The notes under the pieces are model-generated. The model had not been told where the DNA came from. It saw only the letters and a program-made list of their open reading frames with translations, and made no database searches. A stretch of DNA of 64,000 nucleotides from Bacillota bacterium (GTDB lineage Bacteria > Bacillota > Clostridia > Lachnospirales > Lachnospiraceae): assembly GCA_023402845.1 (NCBI GenBank), contig JAEYFP010000004.1, positions 1 to 64,000 on the forward strand, in the 5' to 3' direction. This document shows positions 44,913-53,495 of the stretch, piece by piece. A program made the position numbers and the translations under genes. Position 1 is the stretch's first letter. The number at the start of each line of letters is the position of its first letter.

Positions 44913-45833
44913 TTAATCCGGAAACTTCATGCCTGTAAAAAAGCTGCCAAGGGAGGTGGTCGCTTTACCCTCCTCGTGATATTCAAATGTTTCGGTGCCA
45001 TCCGGCTCGGCTCCGAGAATTTCCTCAAACTCCTTCATTGAAAGACTCAGCTTGCCGTCTTTGATATCCAGAAGCTTTACCTTGACCTTCTCGCCCTCTT
45101 TTAATACCTCCGCAGGAGATTTGATCCGCCGCTGACAAATGCGTGAAACATGCACAAGGCCTGAGAGACCATCTCCCAAATTAACAAATGCGCCGTACGG
45201 CATAATTGATTCTACGGTTCCTTCAAACACGGTTCCCGGAACAAGGCGCGCCTTTTTAGACGCAAGCTCTTCTTCCTTTTTCTTCTGCTCGACCGCTTTT
45301 GCGGAAAGAACAAGCTTGCCCCTCTCTCCATCCGCCGTAATTACAACCGCGTCTACCACTCTTCCGTTCCATTCCTCCAGGTTTTCCACATAACTTAAGG
45401 AAAGCTGGGAAGCCGGAATAAAAGCGCGGATTCCCTCGAGATAAGCCGTTACGCCGGCATTCACAATCCCACTGATCTTTACGGACAGTATACGTTCCTC
45501 CTGCTTGTATGCTTCAAGCTTTTCCCACGCCAGCACCTGATTTGCTTCCTTCATTGAAAGGAGAAGATTTCCTTGTCCGTCATCCATTCTGACGATCGTG
45601 CCCTGCACCTCATCACCCTGATGAAAGCTCTCGCCGGCAATAAAAGACGGATCATCCGTAATTTCTGTAATCGGAATCACACCCTGCGCATAATATTTCA
45701 AATCAACATACAACGCCTCCTCCGTTACATCAATAATTGTGCCCGCGATGATATCGCCGACCGCAAGTCTCCGAAAGGATTTTTCCAGTTCGTCCTTATA
45801 CGTATCCATGGATTCTGTCATTTGTTCACTCAT
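44913..45833 (-). CDS. S1 RNA-binding domain protein
   Basis: 306 aa. Three S1 domains at roughly 22-95, 110-185 and 200-270; the third (PGTVFEGTVESIMPYGAFVNLGD split over about 22 residues) is the most canonical. Related to bacterial ribosomal protein S1 homologs of Firmicutes, which bind mRNA. The start at 45833 (MSEQMTES) is preferred from family appearance; a GTG at 45857 with AGGAG only three bases away is the alternative. The C-terminal 30 residues are a charged tail. Confidence 0.85.
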   Translation of the reverse strand: MSEQMTESMDTYKDELEKSFRRLAVGDIIAGTIIDVTEEALYVDLKYYAQGVIPITEITDDPSFIAGESFHQGDEVQGTIVRMDDGQGNLLLSMKEANQVLAWEKLEAYKQEERILSVKISGIVNAGVTAYLEGIRAFIPASQLSLSYVENLEEWNGRVVDAVVITADGERGKLVLSAKAVEQKKKEEELASKKARLVPGTVFEGTVESIMPYGAFVNLGDGLSGLVHVSRICQRRIKSPAEVLKEGEKVKVKLLDIKDGKLSLSMKEFEEILGAEPDGTETFEYHEEGKATTSLGSFFTGMKFPD

Positions 45834-45902
45834 AATTTTCCGGTGCCTCTTTTGCACCCGCTCCTTACTATAAATTTAGGTTTAAGAAGGGAACCTATCT
45901 CC

Positions 45903-47342
45903 CTATCTGCGACGGTGTTTCCCCCGTCGTCTTTTCGCGTTTGCTCCGACTGCAATCGCAATCGCCCCAATCAACGCCAGCACCGCCACCGCTGTGGCCG
46001 CAATCAGCCCGGCAAGTGCTTTGCTTCTTCTGCTTCCGGTTTTTGTCATAACTGCATTTGCGGAATCATCACTTTCATTTTGCACCAGGGTCTCCTCGCC
46101 GGCACTCATTGTTTTCTGACCGTCATCCTCCGCATTGTCTTCTCTTTCTGCATTCTCCGCCTGCTTTACATCCGGTGCGGATACACTGTCTGTTTCGGCA
46201 GACTCCCCATCCGCCGGCGGCAAGACATCCGAAACCGGCTTCTCTGCTTTAGGCCGGTTGACCGCCATATCCAGTGAAAGACTGACCGGTTCACTGTCCA
46301 TATACAGCTCGTAATTATTATATATCCTGACAATAAGAGTTCCTTCATATCCATCCGGCACGGTACAGGTTCCTGACATATGCTTTTGTCCGCTGTCCCA
46401 AAGACGCAACTCCATAAAGGATGTATCCGCATCGGCGGCCTCCTGCTCTGTGGCAATACCATAATACATCAGTCTGCTCTCCGCTTCCGTCCCGGAAAGT
46501 GTAAACGAAACCTCATTTTTGGAAATATCATAGTTATCAATAGAAAGCTTCACATTAGACGGCGGGGTCAGATCCGGCGACATTGTTTCCGAAGGAACTG
46601 AAACAGAAACTGTCGGAGTCACGGATGCCTGTACAACATTTTTCTTGAGCCCATAATAATCAGCAATTCCTGCGGCATCTGCCATTCCCAGCTGTTTCCA
46701 TACCGTCTCGTTTCCAATGCGTTCCCAGTCCGTATCATTATCAATATAGCCGTGTTCCAAAATGATTGTCGGAATATTGGCCGCAGTACCGTGGCGAATC
46801 AACCCGTAATAGTCGGCACCGCTGTTGCCGATCCTCGTTTTGATTCCTTTATCTGCCGCTCCGTCCTGAGTCCAACGACTCATCACGCATTGGGCCAAAC
46901 CATAACCTGTCGCATAACTTTGCCCGAACGCCGATGTGAATACCTCCGCACCATAAAACCGATGTGATGCCGAAGCATTGTAATGGACACTGACGAGCAC
47001 ATCCGCATCAAGGGCAGCCGCATAATCCACACGCTCCTTGAGGCTCATCTTTTTATCCTCAGCCCTTGTCAAATAAACAGTCACATTGCCGTACTGTTCC
47101 AACTCCGCTTTCAAAGCCAACGCCGTTGTTAAAGTCAAGTCCTTCTCCAGCACATTGTTATACTTGGCACCAAGATCCGAATCATCGGCTGTTCCCGATC
47201 CTCCGTGTCCCGGGTCAATAACAACCGTCACATTTTCATATGCCTGAACCAGACGAGCATCAGCCCCCAAAAAAAGGAAGATCCCCATAAATAGCACTGC
47301 CATTTTTCCGATTCGGTTAAAAAACTTCCTGTAAGTCTTCAC
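45903..47342 (-). CDS. N-acetylmuramoyl-L-alanine amidase with C-terminal membrane anchor
   Basis: 479 aa from a GTG at 47342, which has GGGAG five to six bases upstream; an ATG at 47354 is possible. Signal peptide about residues 1-33 (ending RLVQA). Amidase_3 domain 37-215: VVIDPGHGG, VSVHYNAS and IILEHGYIDND hold the zinc ligands and catalytic Glu. A beta-sandwich-like domain covers about 255-360, then a Pro/Glu/Asp-rich linker, a transmembrane helix (ALAGLIAATAVAVLALIGAI) and a basic tail. Cuts peptidoglycan stems outside the membrane. Its leader region is unusual (see 47517-48034). Confidence 0.9.
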   Translation of the reverse strand: MKTYRKFFNRIGKMAVLFMGIFLFLGADARLVQAYENVTVVIDPGHGGSGTADDSDLGAKYNNVLEKDLTLTTALALKAELEQYGNVTVYLTRAEDKKMSLKERVDYAAALDADVLVSVHYNASASHRFYGAEVFTSAFGQSYATGYGLAQCVMSRWTQDGAADKGIKTRIGNSGADYYGLIRHGTAANIPTIILEHGYIDNDTDWERIGNETVWKQLGMADAAGIADYYGLKKNVVQASVTPTVSVSVPSETMSPDLTPPSNVKLSIDNYDISKNEVSFTLSGTEAESRLMYYGIATEQEAADADTSFMELRLWDSGQKHMSGTCTVPDGYEGTLIVRIYNNYELYMDSEPVSLSLDMAVNRPKAEKPVSDVLPPADGESAETDSVSAPDVKQAENAEREDNAEDDGQKTMSAGEETLVQNESDDSANAVMTKTGSRRSKALAGLIAATAVAVLALIGAIAIAVGANAKRRRGKHRRR

Positions 47343-47516
47343 ACCTGCTCCCATCCAGATCACATGTTCCTTATTTATTATACCCCAATCTTTTTCCAAT
47401 TCATCCAATATCCTGCCAGATCCAATAAAAGTATAACAAATTACTCCATAAAATACAAAATATTTTAATGCAGAGTTCTTTTTGCGTTATCGCATGCGGT
47501 TTTTATAACACATGAA

Positions 47517-48034
47517 AGCGGATGCTGATTTTAATCATCTGCATCCGCTCTCATACTACATTTTCACTTTCCAATGGATCATACCTCTCAATTCTTTCGT
47601 ACATCTTAGTTTTCAGGTACATTACCTGATCTTTTTACTCAGGTACAAATTCCGTTTTACCATTTTCGCTATTTAATTGTAAGTTTATCTTTCGTACCTC
47701 AGATATTCTCACTCGTACATTTACGTTCTTATGTACCTCGCTTTCCATCGCTTATATTCTATCTCTCGTACGTTTACTGCTCAGCCTTCTTTTGTATCCT
47801 GATTTGGCTGTCGTCTGTATTATGCTGATTCTTCTTTCGTACAGCTTGAAACTTCTTCTGTACCGCTTTATTTTATCTCTTGTACCCTACAAACTATTAT
47901 AACTGATGTACTGGATAATTGTCACCTAGTAATTTAAGGATATTTATCGAATTATGTTTTCGGTGGACTGTACCTCCTTTGCTAAAATTAGAAGTAATTC
48001 TTCTTTTTTTTCCTTTTTTCTCTCTTCTTTTTAT
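47517..48034 (-). ncRNA. Candidate non-coding RNA or long leader with twelve GTAC motifs
   Basis: The stretch 47343-48299 has no convincing gene. On the minus strand a perfect consensus promoter (48041-48069) would start a transcript near 48034. It contains twelve GTAC tetramers beginning at 47599, 47617, 47643, 47694, 47715, 47733, 47768, 47839, 47860, 47882, 47908 and 47970; about one or two would be expected by chance. Three are in an identical GTACGAAAGA and most others are followed by a similar purine-rich run. It ends at a 9-bp hairpin (AGCGGATGC, 47517-47525 with 47541-47549). All frames have frequent stops. It could instead be the long 5' leader of the amidase gene. I cannot match it to a known RNA class. 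Confidence 0.5.
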
Positions 48035-48040
48035 ATTTTG

Positions 48041-48069
48041 ATTATAATACAGGCTTTTTAAATTGTCAA
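48041..48069 (-). promoter_or_regulatory. Perfect consensus sigma-A promoter
   Basis: On the minus strand TTGACA (48064-48069), 17-base spacer, TATAAT (48041-48046): both boxes identical to consensus with optimal spacing. A weaker internal promoter follows (GTGACA at 47920-47925, 18 bases, TATAAT at 47896-47901). Confidence 0.82.
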
Positions 48070-48299
48070 CGCTTTTTTATATTTATTTTTATATTTTCAA
48101 AATACAATTTAATTATGTACTTTTTATTTGTTATTAAAGCATATATGACTTTAATTTTTCCTTTTTTAGGCACAATTTAGCATTTAACTATTATCTGGAA
48201 TTTTATGTATATTTCTAGGGTTTAACAATCCTATATCTGCAATATTTGTGCATTGAAAAATCATGAAATATCTGTTAAATTAAAAGAACAAAAGTGTGC

Positions 48300-48400
48300 T
48301 TTGCCCGCGCGCAGCTGCGCATAAAATTTTATTGTATAGGAAATTCGAAGGAATTTCCTATACAATAAAAAGAGCCGCGGCTATGATGCTGCGCGGCAAA
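48300..48400. repeat. About 100-bp imperfect palindromic element
   Basis: The centre is a perfect 15-bp palindrome, TTGTATAGGAAATTC (48332-48346) with its complement (48351-48365) around GAAG. Flanks also pair: TTTGCCCGCGCGCAGC (48300-48315) with GCTGCGCGGCAAA (48388-48400), allowing a three-base bulge. It ends just before the ribosome site of the LUD gene. A related core is at 42223-42248. Resembles a miniature inverted-repeat or REP-like element; it could also act as a leader hairpin. Confidence 0.7.
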
Positions 48401-48415
48401 CAAGGAGGTATTTTC

Positions 48416-49051
48416 ATGAATCCCAAACAGGAAGCAATGCAAAGACAGGCACAAACCATTATTAAGAATCTTGAAAAAAGAAACATGGAGGGACACTATT
48501 TTCCTGCCGCAAAAGAATGTGTGGAATATATCCTGCACATGATACCGGAAGGAAGCGTTGTGACAGACGGTGGTTCTATGACAATCAGCGATATTGGCCT
48601 TCTCAATGAAATTAAAAAAGGTAATTATGAGTATATTGACAGGCTTGCATCAAAGACACCTCAGGAAAGCAGGATAACCTATTCAAAAATCGTGGCGGCC
48701 GATTATTATTTAATGAGCACGAATGCCATCACGATCGACGGTGAGCTTGTCAACGTGGACGGAGCAGGCAATCGCGTCGCCTGTCTCATTCACGGACCGC
48801 AAAATGTCCTTGTCATAGCGGGCATGAATAAAGTAGCCACAGACATTACGGACGCCCATCACCGGGCGCGAAATCTTGCGGCACCGGCAAACGTATCCCG
48901 GCTTGACAGAAATACCCCCTGCGCCGTAACCGGTGTCTGCGGCAACTGTTTTTCTCCCGACTGCATCTGCAGCCAGATCGTCATCACAAGACGCAGCGGC
49001 ATCAAAAATCGAATTAAAGTATTTCTGATCGGGGAAGAACTCGGATATTAA
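48416..49051 (+). CDS. LUD-domain (lactate utilisation-like) protein
   Basis: 211 aa from the ATG at 48416, with AAGGAGG before it. LutC/DUF162-type fold: VVTDGGSMTISDIGLLNEI, STNAITIDGELVNVDGAGNR and PQNVLVIAGMNKV are family landmarks. The C-terminal CGNCFSPDCIC adds four cysteines, perhaps metal-binding, as in stand-alone LUD proteins of Clostridia. No lutA/lutB neighbours, so a role in lactate oxidation is not supported by context. Confidence 0.88.
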   Translation: MNPKQEAMQRQAQTIIKNLEKRNMEGHYFPAAKECVEYILHMIPEGSVVTDGGSMTISDIGLLNEIKKGNYEYIDRLASKTPQESRITYSKIVAADYYLMSTNAITIDGELVNVDGAGNRVACLIHGPQNVLVIAGMNKVATDITDAHHRARNLAAPANVSRLDRNTPCAVTGVCGNCFSPDCICSQIVITRRSGIKNRIKVFLIGEELGY

Positions 49052-49052
49052 C

Positions 49053-49529
49053 TTATTTCTTATAATCCTCAATAATTTCCATTGCTTTGTCCGGCTCATC
49101 TGAGACGGAAAGAATAGCATAATTGCCGTTCTCTACAATAACTGCCTTATCAAGCTTAACCAGCTCCTGCGGCACATAGTCTGTGAAGGATTCTTTCTGG
49201 TCCGCAATTCTTGCCTCCAATGCTGCTTTCGCCGCATCCGCATCCTTCGCGGTTGCGCACTCAAGTACGACAATTTCCTCTGCGGTTGCACCACTGCTTT
49301 CAAAAACCGCACCATTTGTAATACTCACTTCGGAAAAATTAAATATCATTGCTGCCGTGTCCAAATCAATCGATGACAATTCATCCTGATAAGTAATTTC
49401 CTCCAGCAGTCTATTGGAAACCTCAGTCACGTCCAGCGTCACTTCCTTTTTACCGCAGCCTGTCAGCCCCAACACCGCTATAAGCGCCAACCCGCTCATC
49501 ACCACATTTTTGTAAGTTCTTTTTTTCAT
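49053..49529 (-). CDS. DUF4358-like lipoprotein
   Basis: 158 aa. Signal peptide with lipobox (LTGC, cysteine about residue 25). The remaining 130 residues fit the small DUF4358 family as I recall it (SSIDLDTAAMIFNFSE; EEIVVLECATAKDADAAK). Function unknown; it is the last gene of the O-acylation cluster, 46 bases after the SGNH gene. AAGGAGGAATCT precedes the ATG. Confidence 0.82.
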   Translation of the reverse strand: MKKRTYKNVVMSGLALIAVLGLTGCGKKEVTLDVTEVSNRLLEEITYQDELSSIDLDTAAMIFNFSEVSITNGAVFESSGATAEEIVVLECATAKDADAAKAALEARIADQKESFTDYVPQELVKLDKAVIVENGNYAILSVSDEPDKAMEIIEDYKK

Positions 49530-49575
49530 AACAGATTCCTCCTTAATTATTTATCATATATTGTTCTATATCTCC

Positions 49576-50826
49576 CTACTGCAGCAGCTCTACGGCATGT
49601 GTACGCAAATATTCCCTCCAAAGATCCATGTACTGTGCCTTCAAATGAATGCCGTCCGTCGTCATTTCCGGCTTCAGGCTGCCATCCTCCGCAGAAACGA
49701 CGGAATTGATTCCGATATAGTATGCCTGCTGCTCCTGCGCAAGCTGCTTTAACTGTTCATTTCTCGTAGCAATATTTTCGTTGGAATGAACACTGTCCTC
49801 CGCAGATTTTTCTGCGGTGACCGGAAGCAGTGCATGAATATAAATAATTGCGCGCGGCTCACATTCCCTAAGTCTTGCAATCAACTCCGCATATTTTTCG
49901 AGGAACATCTGGTCTGTGCCCCAGCCCATCTCATTCAAACCAACTTTGATATAAATTTTTGTAAAAGCATCCTGCGGAATCACATCGAAGATAGGCGCTT
50001 TTCCCGCTTCCGTCTGCGCCACCTTCATCGTTTCATATTTATGAAGCTGGAAGCCCTTTGTTGCATAAAAAGTAGCGTTTGTGCCGGAATGCATGCCGAA
50101 GCCTTCCATTCTGGAATCCCCGATAAACAATGCATCATCAAAGTAGCTTAGGTCAACTGTTGTAAACGCGCGCGGATATCCTTCATTCGGATCCGTCACC
50201 TCATTGTCCGAAACGGAATTGCCGGATACAGAGCCGCCTGACAACGAACCTTTCGAAGCGATTACATCCTCATCTCCGGCACGTACGACCGCCGCGATAT
50301 TCGCAGTTTCATCCGTCTGCACGAGCGGTTCGGCCTGCGCCGGCACCTGTTCCTCCTGTACCGGTTCGGGCTCCGCATTTTTGGAAACGGATTCTACCAC
50401 TTCTTCCGCTTCCGCCATCGCAGGCTCTGCATCTTCCTTTCGAATCGTATCTATGACATCGGACGGTGTCTTACCCAAATCCCACAGCGCAAGACCAAAT
50501 CCCGCAATAACTGCCAGCAAAATCGTACACAGAAACACCAGAAGCACGGAAGCAATGCGCCCTTTTCCATTGTTTTTTCTCCTTGTTTCCTCTATTTCCT
50601 CATCCTTAAACTCTATTACCTCTATTTCTTTAGCGTCGCCGCTATGGTTTATCTGCGCCGGATTTACTTCCTCCCGATCCGTTTCCTCTTGCCTCACTTT
50701 GTCACGGTTAATTTTTTCTACCCGGATTCCCCCACGAACCACCGATTCACCGGTTTTCTCCGAAGTCTTTGACGTATCCGTTTCCTTATTTTCATGATTC
50801 ATCGGTTTTTTCATTCGCTTTGTCAT
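49576..50826 (-). CDS. Membrane-anchored SGNH/GDSL hydrolase
   Basis: 416 aa. A basic and acidic N-terminal tail of about 90 residues, one transmembrane helix (ASVLLVFLCTILLAVIAGFGLAL split near 92-114), an Ala/Glu/Pro/Val-rich stalk to about 215, then the SGNH domain with ALFIGDSRMEGFGMH (nucleophile Ser), VGLNEMGW and the catalytic DGIHL near 397. So it is a type II protein with the enzyme outside the cell. In this cluster it is probably an acetylesterase or transferase on surface polysaccharide. Confidence 0.87.
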   Translation of the reverse strand: MTKRMKKPMNHENKETDTSKTSEKTGESVVRGGIRVEKINRDKVRQEETDREEVNPAQINHSGDAKEIEVIEFKDEEIEETRRKNNGKGRIASVLLVFLCTILLAVIAGFGLALWDLGKTPSDVIDTIRKEDAEPAMAEAEEVVESVSKNAEPEPVQEEQVPAQAEPLVQTDETANIAAVVRAGDEDVIASKGSLSGGSVSGNSVSDNEVTDPNEGYPRAFTTVDLSYFDDALFIGDSRMEGFGMHSGTNATFYATKGFQLHKYETMKVAQTEAGKAPIFDVIPQDAFTKIYIKVGLNEMGWGTDQMFLEKYAELIARLRECEPRAIIYIHALLPVTAEKSAEDSVHSNENIATRNEQLKQLAQEQQAYYIGINSVVSAEDGSLKPEMTTDGIHLKAQYMDLWREYLRTHAVELLQ

Positions 50827-50927
50827 TTTCCTTATCCCTTATCCTATCCTCATCCTGTTGCGGCAGCTCCCGTGCAGTTCTTCTGTTCGCGTTTCCCCTT
50901 TTCGCTTTTCACCCTAGCACGGCAGTT

Positions 50928-52055
50928 TCAAGTTGTCAATCGGTAAAAATGCCTGTCTTCATTTAAATATGAAAAATTATACAGAAACAGGATCTCGGCA
51001 GACTCATTATTATCTAACAGTTCCGATACACTGCCCCCGTAGTAACGCAGGTCTACAATCGTAATCGTATCATAATTATACGTCAGAAACGGAATCAGAC
51101 AGTTTGCGTAGGAGTCCTTGAAAATCACAAGGCTTTTACCGTTTCCTGCATTCTCCGCCTTAATTTCACACAGTCCGTCATTTCCATATAAAAACATCGC
51201 ATATTTATCATAGACAGCTGTTTTCTCCATATCATACAGTGTATCCTTAACCCCCGTCGTCAAAGTCAGCGAACTAATCGGGATATCATAATAGGTAATC
51301 GTATCAGGTTCCACCCCGTATCCCTTATACTTTGCATAATAGGTTCCGTAAAAATCCGACACCTGAAACTCTGTGAGTTTTACAAGGTCCACCGGGCTGT
51401 TTCCGGTACTTTTACAAAACGCCTCATAGCTGTAATACGCTCCGCGCGTTGTCCAGTGGTGATCTGTCCTGTAATAGACCTGTTCGCCGGTCCTGTCTTT
51501 AAGTGCTTCCTGCAAATTCACGACTGTACAATTTTCATAGCCTGAAAGCCGTTCATAAAATCGGTCGATTTCCCCGCCCTGGTCAATATTCGGAAATCCA
51601 GCGGGCGTCAGTTCCTTTAACACCTCATAGGAATTAGGCGCAATCGCCACAGAAACCGCCTTGTCCGTGCTCTTTATAAACGACTCAACAATCGTCTCGT
51701 TTTTCAATAATTGTGCGTCTGTGTGCAGCACCTTTTCAAACAGATAACCATCTTTGCCGGCAGCAATCCCATTATTTTCACATTTGAGCGCGAATCGCTC
51801 AACAACCGCCTTCGCCCTGATCATTACATTTCGAAACGGAACTTGCTCCTCCGTATAAGTCTCAAACTCCTGCATAAACGTCCCTTCCTCAATGCCGGAA
51901 AGGGAAATAACCGGCCGTGCTGCCAGATAACGGTTCTCCATATCAGAGAACAACGTATCCTGTTTGAACAGATAGCCCAAAAACATGCCCGCAAGCATTA
52001 TACACGCTGCGATCAAAAGAGGATATTCTTTTATTCTTTTTATTTGAGTTACCAT
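50928..52055 (-). CDS. DHHW/AlgX-type O-acyltransferase accessory protein
   Basis: 375 aa from the ATG at 52055; a GTG at 52085 is an alternative and neither ribosome site is strong. One N-terminal transmembrane anchor (LLIAACIMLAGMFLGYLF), then an extracellular SGNH-like domain: GKDGYLF, APNSYEVL, and the defining YYRTDHHWTTRGA, with FKDSYAN supplying the serine block. DHHW proteins work with MBOAT acyltransferases to O-acetylate polysaccharide. Directly follows the MBOAT gene. Confidence 0.88.
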   Translation of the reverse strand: MVTQIKRIKEYPLLIAACIMLAGMFLGYLFKQDTLFSDMENRYLAARPVISLSGIEEGTFMQEFETYTEEQVPFRNVMIRAKAVVERFALKCENNGIAAGKDGYLFEKVLHTDAQLLKNETIVESFIKSTDKAVSVAIAPNSYEVLKELTPAGFPNIDQGGEIDRFYERLSGYENCTVVNLQEALKDRTGEQVYYRTDHHWTTRGAYYSYEAFCKSTGNSPVDLVKLTEFQVSDFYGTYYAKYKGYGVEPDTITYYDIPISSLTLTTGVKDTLYDMEKTAVYDKYAMFLYGNDGLCEIKAENAGNGKSLVIFKDSYANCLIPFLTYNYDTITIVDLRYYGGSVSELLDNNESAEILFLYNFSYLNEDRHFYRLTT

Positions 52056-52099
52056 CTCTTTATCTCTTTTCTTCTTTAACTGCACATTAAATTCAATCT

Positions 52100-53473
52100 T
52101 CAGAACTTAAAGTATAAAAACGGATGATACGCTGCGTCTGTTAAATATGCCACCGACAGAAGCAAAATCAGCACACTGACAAGGATGCCAAAGACATGCC
52201 GTTTTTCTTTCTCATACAGCCTATTCAAAGCCGGTGTAGACAGCACGCAGCCAAGAATTAAAACAACAGCATAATTTCGCACATAATAAACAACATCCGT
52301 TCCTGCCGTGAAACTGAACAGACGGCTGAAATAAACGAATAGCTGTGATAGATCACTAATTGCAAAAATCATCCAGCTCATCCCAATCAGGATCAGTGCA
52401 TAAATGTGGGAAATAATCCTGTGTCTTTCGAGAAAAGCGCCCAGACCTAGTTTTTCTATAGACAAAATAATAAAGAAAAACAATCCCCAAAGGATGAAAT
52501 TCCAATCCGCACCGTGCCAAAAGCCTGTAGCACACCATACGATCAGTAAGTTTACATAAGTTCTTTTCTTCCCTTTCCGGTTTCCGCCGAGAGGGATATA
52601 AACATAATCTCTGAACCAACTGCTCAGCGTGATATGCCATCTGCGCCAAAACTCCGTGATAGAGCGGGATATATAAGGAAAATTGAAGTTCTTCGGCAAA
52701 TCAAACCCCAGCATCCTGCCAAGCCCCACCGCCATCATTGAATATCCGTTAAAATCAAAATAAATCTGCAGTGTATAGGCGAGCATGCCCAGCCAAGCAA
52801 GCGGCATCGACAGTTTTTCAAACCCGATTGCCGTAATGTCGCTCCAAAGCGCACCCGCATGATTTGCAATCAAAACCTTGGAGCCAAGCCCAAGGATAAA
52901 GATGCGGAGCCCTTCCTCAAACCCTGACAGACTGTAGGTCCTGTCTTGAAGTTCCCTTTCAATCCGGCTGTAGGAAACAAGCGGACCGGAAAGGAGCTGG
53001 GGAAACATGCAAAGATAAGTTCCAAGCTTAAACAGGGATTTCTCAGCTTTTATTTTTCCACAATATAAATCAGCTATGTAGGATACGATCTGAAACGTAT
53101 AAAAACTAATTCCGAGCGGCAGCGTAACGTTGATTAATGAAAGGGAAGATCCGGTCAGTCTGTTATAATTTTCTATAAAGAAATTACTGTATTTAAAGAA
53201 AAACAGCATTCCAAAATTAAAAATGACTGCCAGAATCAGACAAAGCCTCTGCAGCAGACGGCTTCCGTCAAAATGTGCAAAAAGTCTTCCTGCCGCATAA
53301 TTGACGAAAACAGACAAAAACAGAAGAACCAGATATTTTGGTTCTCCCCATGCATAGAAAACAATACTGCCCAAAAACAGCACCAAATTTCTAAAGCGCT
53401 TCGGTGCGATATAATAAACCGCAAAAAACACCGGTATAAACCAAAATAGAAATAACAAACTGCTAAATATCAT
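52100..53473 (-). CDS. MBOAT family membrane-bound O-acyltransferase (AlgI/PatA-like)
   Basis: 457 aa, about 11-12 helices. N-terminus MIFSSLLFLFWFIPVFFAVY, LVFLGSIVFYAWGEPKY, PLGISFYTFQIVSYIADLY, ITEFWRRWHITLSSWFRDYVYIPLGG (26 residues around 255-285; quoted in part by family motif FWRRWHITL) and the catalytic His in CATGFWHGADWNF. Moves acyl groups across the membrane to extracellular acceptors. First gene of the cluster MBOAT-DHHW-SGNH-DUF4358. Confidence 0.92.
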   Translation of the reverse strand: MIFSSLLFLFWFIPVFFAVYYIAPKRFRNLVLFLGSIVFYAWGEPKYLVLLFLSVFVNYAAGRLFAHFDGSRLLQRLCLILAVIFNFGMLFFFKYSNFFIENYNRLTGSSLSLINVTLPLGISFYTFQIVSYIADLYCGKIKAEKSLFKLGTYLCMFPQLLSGPLVSYSRIERELQDRTYSLSGFEEGLRIFILGLGSKVLIANHAGALWSDITAIGFEKLSMPLAWLGMLAYTLQIYFDFNGYSMMAVGLGRMLGFDLPKNFNFPYISRSITEFWRRWHITLSSWFRDYVYIPLGGNRKGKKRTYVNLLIVWCATGFWHGADWNFILWGLFFFIILSIEKLGLGAFLERHRIISHIYALILIGMSWMIFAISDLSQLFVYFSRLFSFTAGTDVVYYVRNYAVVLILGCVLSTPALNRLYEKEKRHVFGILVSVLILLLSVAYLTDAAYHPFLYFKF

Positions 53474-53495
53474 GCAATCACTCTCTCATCCGTCC

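Noticed and set aside
47600..47880. Short basic and acidic reading frames in the GTAC region on the minus strand
   Set aside because: Each is broken by stops after at most about 45 codons, and starts lack ribosome sites; treated as non-coding.
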